64,000 nt of DNA from Flaccisagitta enflata (lineage: Eukaryota; Chaetognatha; Sagittoidea; Aphragmophora). Of this stretch, positions 61,001 to 64,000 are shown piece by piece. The translations under genes and the position numbers were made by a program. The first letter of the stretch is position 1, and each line of letters opens with the position of its first letter. The notes under the pieces are model-generated. The model saw nothing but the letters and a program-made list of their open reading frames with translations. It had not been told where the DNA came from and ran no database searches. Where the stretch lies: positions 47,058,001 to 47,122,000 of the forward strand of contig OZ231126.1 of assembly GCA_965153355.1 (NCBI GenBank). Reading direction: 5' to 3'.

Positions 61001-62801
61001 TTCTCGTTCCAATGTCGGATTTTCTCGGAAATCTTCGCCACCAAAACACGCGCATGTCTGCATGGGATCCGGACCCAAACACTTGGCGCACTTGTGAAAG
61101 TACTTGCAAGTCTGATAAAGGACAGTAGAAAGCAGGGTGGGATGGGAGAAAATCAATCGACGAAATCTTGTTGGTAACCCCGAAATAGTTAAATCTTGAT
61201 ACCTAGTCCCCAGCTCCGAGCATTATGATCTGAAGCAGTAATGTGACCCTTTTTGGGCACCGGCCACAACGCTTCGAGACCTAAATCCCAGCCTAAAAGC
61301 CCAAATATTTACTTCAAGGCTAAAACCCCAACCTCAAATCCCGGCACTAAGGCTAGAATCCCAGCACCAACGCTTGTATCCCAGCCCTCTCACCTCTACT
61401 CTAACCTAGGGGCATCGGGTGCCTCTAATCATCTTACGCTTTTGCGACTATCTACTATTGCTTAATCATGATGGTAAGTTAGAGACTTTTGACCTTTACA
61501 AGAATAAAATAAGACAACTCACCTGAAATGGGCAAGTCCCAGAGTTGAAATTCTTGCAGACGCCTGAAAAGATCAAAAGCAAATTGTTAAGAGAAAACGA
61601 ATCCCGAGAATGGGAATATTCAAAAAGTACCGATGGCGCCGTATCGTGCAGACAGGATATATTCAGTCGCTTCCTACCTCTGGGCCAACCACCCCGGGCG
61701 AAATTCAGGTCCGTCGACTTGTCCGGTTTGGTCTTGATTTTGGACGTGATCTCATCCATCTTTCCCGTTTCTAAAGCGGCGTCCTTCTGAAACTCGACGG
61801 CAGCCTCGCACAAGCAAGAAGCGACGGGCGAGGAAGAAGAACATTTCACGCACGCGTGAGTCTTTGGACAGTCCTGAGAATAGAAGGGTATAGTCGATTA
61901 AAGGGGAATATCTGTACGACTCCCGCCCTATCGGATTAAAGAAAAAAGAAATGTGCAAAGCTAAAACAGTAGGAATCTTGCCATCGGGTTTATATAACCT
62001 CGTTGACAGTAGCATGTAGAATTGTACATCATAGATATAAATCATATAATCCTCATTATTATGCCATCGTTAACATCAACTTTCATGGTTATTTTGTTAT
62101 TATCATCGACGTCATCATCGTTATCAAAATCATGACCATCAATTCTGTCATTACCGTCAAAATCATCATCATCGCTATTGTCATCGTTGTCAAAATCACA
62201 GCGGTGCATAATTATCGAGTCGCCTTTGATTTTCCATCCTCCCATTATCCACACCTGTTTTACGCACTCGCCGACATTAAACATGCGGCAAACGCTGTCA
62301 GGCCATCCTCGTTTCTCAAGTCTCACTTGATTCTTCTTCACCTTCCTCGCCTGCATTTCTTCAAGAGTAACGAGCGCCTTACGAAGATCTTTGGCGCCTG
62401 CGAGAATTATTCAAAACAAGGCCAACACCTTACAGTCGCGTGCGGTTGTTAAGACCAAAAGACCAAAGATGACTTATAATGACTTTAAACAAATCAAAAT
62501 AACTTAAAATGATGTAGAACGACAAAAAGAAGCTAAGCCTTACGGACCGACAGACAGACAGACAGAGTGGGTCATAGAGTCGCGTGCACGCGTCTAAAAA
62601 TCTTCATTAAAATATACAGATTAATGAGACAATCAATGTAGAGCGCGTCACCGCGCGTGTAATCATTTTGTGAGTATGCAGTATGTAGAATATGTAGTAA
62701 TGATCACCTTGGCAAGCGCAAATTTTGGCGGCGTTTTTTCCAAGACAAATAGCGCAGTGGTGTCCGACGTCACACTTTTTCTCGCAAGTGCCCAGGTTGA
62801 A
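41644..62801 (-). CDS. Tandem CCCH/four-Cys zinc-finger protein with proline-rich tail, 5' end outside window
   Basis: Six exons on the - strand: 62801-62708, 62397-62255, 61873-61678, 61563-61523, 61111-60639, 42586-41644. Phases 1, 0, 1, 0, 2 match throughout. The last intron is 18 kb. Five repeats of one module are visible: a CCCH finger (CX7-8 C X3-5 C X3 H) followed at once by C-X2-C-X8-C-X1-2-C. Examples are VCKNFNSGTCPFQ + TCKYFHKCAKCLGP, and VCKEFQMGQCMRGGRCPFPH + RCHDCSGP. Modules 2, 3 and 5 are split by introns. Exon 6 then encodes about 16 PPRD[FL] pentapeptides (15-bp DNA repeat) and a long Pro/Gly/Met-rich tail. CCCH fingers usually bind single-stranded RNA, so RNA binding is the likely role, by family. 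The gene may end at an in-frame TAA (41587) if the donor at 41643 is skipped, or splice into the TRIR-like exons. Family not recognised. Confidence 0.85.
42170..42402 (-). repeat. In-frame 15-bp coding repeat (PPRD[FL])
   Basis: About 16 tandem 15-bp units (+ strand CCTAGGCGGAAAATC and variants) within exon 6 of the zinc-finger gene. Unit length keeps the frame. Confidence 0.93.
42863..43003. repeat. 60-bp-arm hairpin in the 18-kb intron
   Basis: 42863-42922 pairs with 42944-43003 around a 21-nt loop. Arms begin ATTGAAAATTTTAAATTTGC and meet at CGCG. Only a few mismatches or one-base bulges. Confidence 0.88.
43259..43466 (+). repeat. Family A element
   Basis: AAAACAAGGCCGAATTCACG start, GTAGCGTGCGGGTGGGCAGG, a GGACGGACC core, and end GTCGCGTAGCACGCGACTAAAAA. 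The best-preserved copy in the window. Confidence 0.82.
43740..44090 (+). repeat. Family B-type repeats
   Basis: Two pieces: CTTATAAAGATGCGAGG near 43747, and 43915-44080 with ACAACGATGCGTCCGGGC, a (GACC)n core and end GCGAGGCCGCACATAAAAA. Similar to 60250-60545. Confidence 0.6.
44556..48697 (-). mobile_element. APE-type non-LTR retrotransposon (CR1/L2-like), near full length
   Basis: Its 3' end lies at the left: AATAAAATTCATTCATTC, an ATTC-repeat tail typical of CR1/L2-group elements. One long ORF covers 48239-44781 with a 5' UTR up to about 48697. Both flanks are the same GATGATGACAGTAGTTGAA minisatellite, so it inserted inside that array; the array obscures any target-site duplication. 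Same strand as the host zinc-finger gene. Confidence 0.88.
44781..48239 (-). CDS. LINE polyprotein: PHD-like finger, AP endonuclease, reverse transcriptase (one in-frame stop)
   Basis: ATG at 48239 (the frame is open a little further upstream). In order: hydrophobic N-terminus; His/Gln-rich run; a 2A-like GDVNLHPGP (48023-47997); a Cys/His PHD-like finger (CVVC...CDYCLKWTHIRC...CDRC); an APE endonuclease with SESW, YRPPN, GDLNID and SDH motifs; an RT with KKGSTLDPGNYRPVSILS, GFRGGYSTD, DLQKAFDTVDH, GVPQGSILGPLLF and the catalytic LYADD; and the C-terminal thumb-like region. A single TGA (45095-45093) interrupts the frame about 100 codons before the end. The frame continues afterwards as conserved CR1/L2-type sequence (IFRIRNKLAPKYLLPNF). 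The element is recent but probably inactive. Confidence 0.9.
49037..49727 (+). repeat. 5' LTR of the BEL/Pao element
   Basis: 691 bp, TGTGAATTATGG...TTTTCTACA. A TATAAG box is near 49235. Near the end a roughly 22-bp motif (GCTGAACATTTCGATGAGA) is repeated three times. A possible primer-binding site begins TGGACATAACCAG at about 49743; the tRNA was not assigned. Confidence 0.95.
49780..52221 (+). CDS. BEL/Pao Gag, 813 aa
   Basis: First in-frame ATG at 49780; stop TGA at 52219-52221. Residues 100-500 are acidic and strongly coiled-coil (Glu/Arg/Lys runs). A conserved capsid-like region follows (about 490-700; EFETALGIVGL, LNEFHHYFEGSAL). At the C-terminus come Cys/His clusters typical of the family: CGRC (51969), a CCHC knuckle CYQCLEAGHMARNC (about 52072-52113) and CPICGLGHHELLH (52129-52167). 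Product: capsid/nucleocapsid precursor packaging element RNA. The stop is followed by CTAG and the frame stays open into pol. Confidence 0.95.
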   Translation: MSTQPQQDAGEGGERPVWDRRIISRVRRELKQEYLLVESAVSFASVSSERSVLIRFNDTANKFCDLVNAKIAEYNNCVIVTKVAESAANDLMVDIHSYRTKLDTTLQPRYVEEEGDGHRDVSFEAGSPIEKKATPVELRATDGAAAAQNGKDAALDKTMRISDSDLSEEEEEEEKETEATEENGRGGGNADQNGVSDAPASGIFGRLTNLFKNSTPTDAVPAVNVIPPTPADKERSHTRSAASIARSLQAREERDKKKQEEEEQMEAMRKQSEAEEVEAMRKVEEIRKQRTLNEKLHAAKMDGLEAIHDKQQQIIEDEESEAAAEEAMKDLEKTVEGAKGGKEDNNAAVERWAKGNVREPIAKILPKKVEVAAPPKGKAAVKLDLKNIKVTPPKAKSLPAITPIIRKGRMNSTSEKKRSKEARRLSEEKEKAEKRARDLEAQLKQVQETARQMESALNAVEEDEEEEEDDLEKMPLSPSYTENSGFCEMVKVQTQMYAMSQLKEARPEKKFAACGKKVDFSKHMLEFETALGIVGLTETMKLNEFHHYFEGSALQLIEAELRRKNDAEKAVSDAISKLNRKFGTRKETALEMMDELLQGKQIGEKDHGGLLSFYCRLTSIHTLACDTNRGTEFENKLVVDSILSKKIPHLSAKWAKRSVKDAMAGGKGLNFAAFLSFLDEEHAIAEYCYKNSGQAQQIKPIGAKIAATTATTTKKEGATAAAATPPKPAGGCGRCGGQHRLPACDIFKGLAVGDRRKFCMNTRSCYQCLEAGHMARNCQSPDKCPICGLGHHELLHPVDETAPAPPGETNNTA
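52219..52225 (+). promoter_or_regulatory. Candidate stop-codon readthrough signal UGA CUAG
   Basis: The Gag stop reads TGA CTAG in frame with Pol. UGA-CUAG is the established high-efficiency readthrough context of animal genes and several viruses. There is no frameshift site to explain Pol expression otherwise. Readthrough here is inferred, not shown. Confidence 0.8.
52222..56253 (+). CDS. BEL/Pao Pol (protease-RT-RNase H-integrase), in frame with Gag
   Basis: Open from the codon after the Gag TGA to TAG at 56251, with no required ATG of its own, so expression probably needs readthrough. Protease: LLDGGANRHVVSE near 52340-52375, with Gly where most family members have Ser or Thr after the catalytic Asp. 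RT: ADIKDFFHEVYI and the catalytic FYVDD (53626-53640). RNase H: VFSDASSEGYG (about 54170), WTDSE and a DNPADD motif. Integrase: HHCC zinc site (about 55150-55270), then DDE residues in VDCFG (55360), SDQGTNF (about 55546) and GGVWERM (about 55690). A C-terminal basic domain follows. All catalytic positions are present, so it is probably functional. Confidence 0.95.
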   Translation, partial: LATPRQNSIFKVGGDDGAWRLIVPLYVTNTSGDKIATFALLDGGANRHVVSEAICADLGIEGRDVNMKITTLDKTVEGVRKVADVSVVGTNGFELDLKNAIFGEIIATEGDRPPENVDVENMDHLSDIDFPAFPENIAGGKKIGVIIGAEHARIWSTGERRVGDASLPVALETGFGFCLIGPKKNIDSHCFVCNHVSFQSCPTDTEKDMKKCFASEFERIKGDDETMSLKDKHAVRQLEEGIIWDSLAERYRAPLPHVVSREATAAKINKVDSGGMALDRLWRTGRQMRKDPERRRITFETMAKFDEKGRVVEVDPAEHEATPTDRPKWTIPIHVTDKPGKPGQVRICHDCRASVGGICLNDFLLDGPQLACDIRGVLMRFRDEGEVAVGADIKDFFHEVYIAKEDEAAFRYWWFKSEDMDDVQLKGFLGHVFGAKSSNFVAIFTKRFHVNNKAAEYGALVVQAANRNFYVDDLLKSLRNTKIAKEFRINMTAAMKDGGFTLCKWRSSKPEVLDGMEAAPAEKDFCGPAADADDIGKLLGMQYSFSADAFFYIPDQEKQNLKVETKRQMLQVIASFFDPLGFLDPFVIWARLILQKVMKLPIGWDEKTIETNLLDEFARWQSDFVYLNGFKICRWTATLATQDAKRQLMVFSDASSEGYGVVIYVRRATPDGVIHISIVCSKAHVVPVKDAEAGHHDSIPRLELQAARLAARMRVNVEKETGSYDNVVMWTDSECVIKQLHDTETCFKVYFSNRLSEIQALTSVDEWRWVPSGDNPADDCSHGLLASDPKWARFLNGPDFLRNREEDWPSKQIATEPFPAHILATTVTTPEVTQCSWVTKISSSVAAWKAKVRRIAWVKKTLLQAVYRRRGETGAVEARLTTPDLRDAELLLLKDIQRRHFTKELAALAVQPAKPSKRPSVQPSSTVAALNPFIDDAGILRCRGRLEKADYLPFDAKHPIILPHGDDAVLELVRGMHERCLHAGVEQILGESRRRFWITKGRRLVTRVVRACVGCQKLFKSPQSQQMAPLPSERTLVCRPFENTGVDCFGAIKCKIVGRAFHEVNVALFTCMATRAVHFEVLRTMEASSFIDALQRFRARRPAVRCLFSDQGTNFTAAEKEIAAEVASWNASSASDLHLLGLEWKFNPPTSPHRGGVWERMVRSAKKHLSFVLQRDNLNIETLTTVLAQAELTMNSRPITYVSDEPGVHALRPIDFLCPGVFASSDCDILPPTPPGGDNLRYSWRQSRALVDEFWKRWSRDYLSALQARPKWRSSEPNLQVGDVVLLVDDQCRRGDWRCGVVMETDGGELVRTVTVKTAAGKTFSRDRTRVVCLELDPMRAEE
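56254..56733 (+). other. pol-ORF3 spacer with splice-acceptor-like tract
   Basis: 480 bp of T-rich non-coding sequence. Positions 56580-56624 form a long pyrimidine tract ending CTTTCTTTTAG, with a second TTCTCAG at about 56661-56667. Both are upstream of the ORF3 ATG and suit a spliced subgenomic RNA. Confidence 0.6.
56734..58737 (+). CDS. BEL/Pao ORF3, 667-aa non-envelope protein of unknown function
   Basis: ATG at 56734, TAG at 58735. Position matches env of retrovirus-like elements, but no signal peptide, transmembrane segment or furin-like site is visible. Residues about 75-330 look folded, with Trp/Pro/His-containing conserved-looking blocks (PWMNSWVEMDNVDRDLCGL, FYLMVDGHDPKELLEIPSY, YWSWHDEETHH). 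Then an Ala/Val-rich linker with Ala runs (380-450), a long Glu/Arg coiled coil (EEERRRWEDQQRRWEEEQ, about 450-530) and an Arg/Gly-rich basic C-terminus (GGYGGGGSGRHGW). Strongly GC-rich codons contrast with gag/pol. Nucleic-acid binding by the basic tail is inference. No homologue recognised. Confidence 0.85.
58738..58872 (+). other. 3' untranslated region and polypurine tract of the BEL/Pao element
   Basis: Short (GTCC)n at 58752-58770, then the polypurine tract at about 58860-58871 directly before the 3' LTR. Confidence 0.85.
58873..59564 (+). repeat. 3' LTR of the BEL/Pao element
   Basis: 692 bp, same ends as the 5' LTR. Differences seen by eye include GTTCC/GGTCC near 59035, GTGTATAAG/GTCTATAAG near 59070 and one inserted T in the CTTTCTTT run. 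Followed by TAAAC. Confidence 0.95.
60250..60545 (+). repeat. Family B hairpin-ended element
   Basis: CAACGATGCGTCCTGAC start, core of GGACGGACCAACCGACCGA repeated, and end ATGCAAGGACGCATCTAAAAA. It lies 90 bp from exon 5 of the zinc-finger gene. Confidence 0.72.
61240..61460 (+). repeat. Degraded family C element
   Basis: Degenerate CCTAAATCCCAGCCTAAAAG-type units and the tail GGGCATCGGGTGCC...CTTTTGCGACTAT. In the intron between zinc-finger exons 4 and 5. Confidence 0.65.
62412..62602 (+). repeat. Family A element
   Basis: AACAAGGCCAACACCTTACA start, CTTTAAACAAATCAAAATAA middle, (ACAG)n at 62545-62562, end GAGTCGCGTGCACGCGTCTAAAAA. Starts 15 bp upstream of zinc-finger exon 2. Confidence 0.8.
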
Positions 62802-62896
62802 CTAAAATGAATAATTATAAAAGAAAATGAGCACTGTAATCTGACTATAATTATATATATTTAATTGAAACATGTAATCAGTAGAATTCAAAGCCG

Positions 62897-63910
62897 GGTG
62901 GTTTCATGACAAATCACCCAAACTTAAAACCCTAAAAAAATAGAATTTGCTCTTTTTTAATGTAAAGGTAGCCCTTGGGGAGATATTCAAGAATCCCGAA
63001 GATTTTCGCTCTCGGACCCATATTTTGGGTTTTGGGGGGTTCGAAATTTTGGGCCCCCCAGGTACCCCCAGAACTTTAAATAGCTATATCTCAGCCATTT
63101 TTTATAGTAAAAGGACAATCTTGGTGTCAATCTTCTTGTATTAACCCAAAGAATCTAATAGGAAAAAAATTTGAACCAAATAAAATCATTTTGGGGGTTT
63201 TTACCCCTAGGGGTAGTACCCCGGGGTACCCCAGGGTACCTAGTACGTAGAAATTTTGAAAAAAAAGCTTGGAAAAATATTCTTCTATGTTTGTAGTTTC
63301 ATATTCAAGAATAAAAAAAAATGGTACCTCTGCACCTTGATACCCAAAAAGAATAACAAAATTGGGTGGTCAGGCCCATTTTTCAGTATTTTTGCTTAAA
63401 TCGACGGTTTTTAGGAAAATGCTCAAAAATGGGCCTGACCACCCATTTTTGTTATTTTTTTTGGGTATTAAGGTGCTGAGGTACCATTTTTTTAATTCTT
63501 GAATATAAAACTACAAACATAGAAGAATATTTTTCTAACTTTATTTTTCAAAATTTCTACGTACTAGGTACCCTGGGATACCCCGGGGTACTACCCCTAG
63601 GGGCAATAACCCCCAAAATGATTTTATTTGGTTCAAATTTTTTTCCTATTAGATTCTTTGGGTTAATACAAGAAGATTGACACCAAGATTGTCCTTTTAC
63701 TATAAAAAATGGCTGAGATATGGCTATTTAAAGTTCTGGGGGTACCGGGGGGGCCAAAATTTCAAACCCCCCTAAAACCCAAAATATGGGTCCGAGAGCG
63801 AAAATCTTCGGGATTCTTGAATGTCTCCCCAAGGGCTACCTTTACACCAAAAAAGAGCAAATTCTATTTTTTTAGGGTTTTCAGTTTGGGTGATTTGTCA
63901 TGAAACCACC
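62897..63910. mobile_element. 1-kb palindromic (foldback) element
   Basis: Left arm 62897-63383, right arm 63425-63910, loop 41 nt. Ends GGTGGTTTCATGACAAATCA and complement. The arms are near-identical over about 487 bp and include several GGTACC-rich blocks. AAGCC flanks both ends (62891-62895, with one extra G, and 63911-63915), a possible 5-bp target duplication. No ORF of note. Upstream of zinc-finger exon 62801-62708. Confidence 0.92.
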
Positions 63911-64000
63911 AAGCCATTCATTTTCAATCCATGTCAGTTGCATAATGCGACTGCGTACTGGTTATCAATTAGCACGTACGCTTTCCATACTCAAATCACC

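Noticed and set aside
62042-62452. Asp/Ile-rich ORFs around 62050-62360
   Set aside because: Intronic AT-rich sequence with ATC/GAT repeats; only 62397-62255 is a phase-consistent exon.

Overview
The window looks like nuclear DNA of an invertebrate metazoan. It has intron-split genes with GT-AG junctions, homologues of animal genes (KIZ, TIMMDC1, TRIR), a BEL/Pao LTR retrotransposon, an APE-type LINE, a Penelope-like fragment and many microsatellites. I cannot place the phylum from sequence alone. The exon models are my own reading. They are supported by splice phases that match across every internal junction I propose, not by transcripts.

Layout. (1) 1626-20266, + strand: 3' part of a long low-complexity gene of unknown identity (8 exons, about 1,242 residues in the window). 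Its 9.5-kb intron 5755-15260 holds repeat elements, a Penelope-like reverse-transcriptase fragment and a 3.3-kb inverted copy of part of the KIZ/ankyrin locus. (2) 20267-24257: convergent intergenic region with small foldback and TIR elements. (3) 24258-40500, - strand: tightly packed genes read right to left. These are TRIR (39267-about 40494), single-exon TIMMDC1 (37387-38496), KIZ (33334-37237, 4 exons, 840 aa) and an ankyrin/coiled-coil gene (24258-33047, 7 coding exons, 760 aa). TIMMDC1 to KIZ is 149 bp, and KIZ to the ankyrin start codon is 289 bp. (4) 41644-62801, - strand: a zinc-finger gene built from five copies of a composite module (CCCH finger plus a four-cysteine knuckle), ending in a proline-rich tail and split by an 18-kb intron. 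(5) That intron carries a near-intact LINE (44556-48697, - strand) and a full-length BEL/Pao element (49037-59564, + strand) with near-identical LTRs, a TAAAC target duplication, gag, pol and an extra third ORF. Both sit inside one older modular repeat (about 44165-60150). (6) 62897-63910: a 1-kb near-perfect palindrome.

Most notable: gag and pol of the BEL/Pao element share a frame and are separated by a single UGA followed by CUAG, the known efficient readthrough context. The element also carries an env-position ORF3 that is not an envelope and has its own splice-acceptor-like tract. The repeat landscape is dominated by non-autonomous elements that end in a short GTCC/GGAC or GCGTGC-type hairpin plus A5. 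Several lie end to end without spacers (27699-31821), and they carry exchangeable minisatellite modules.
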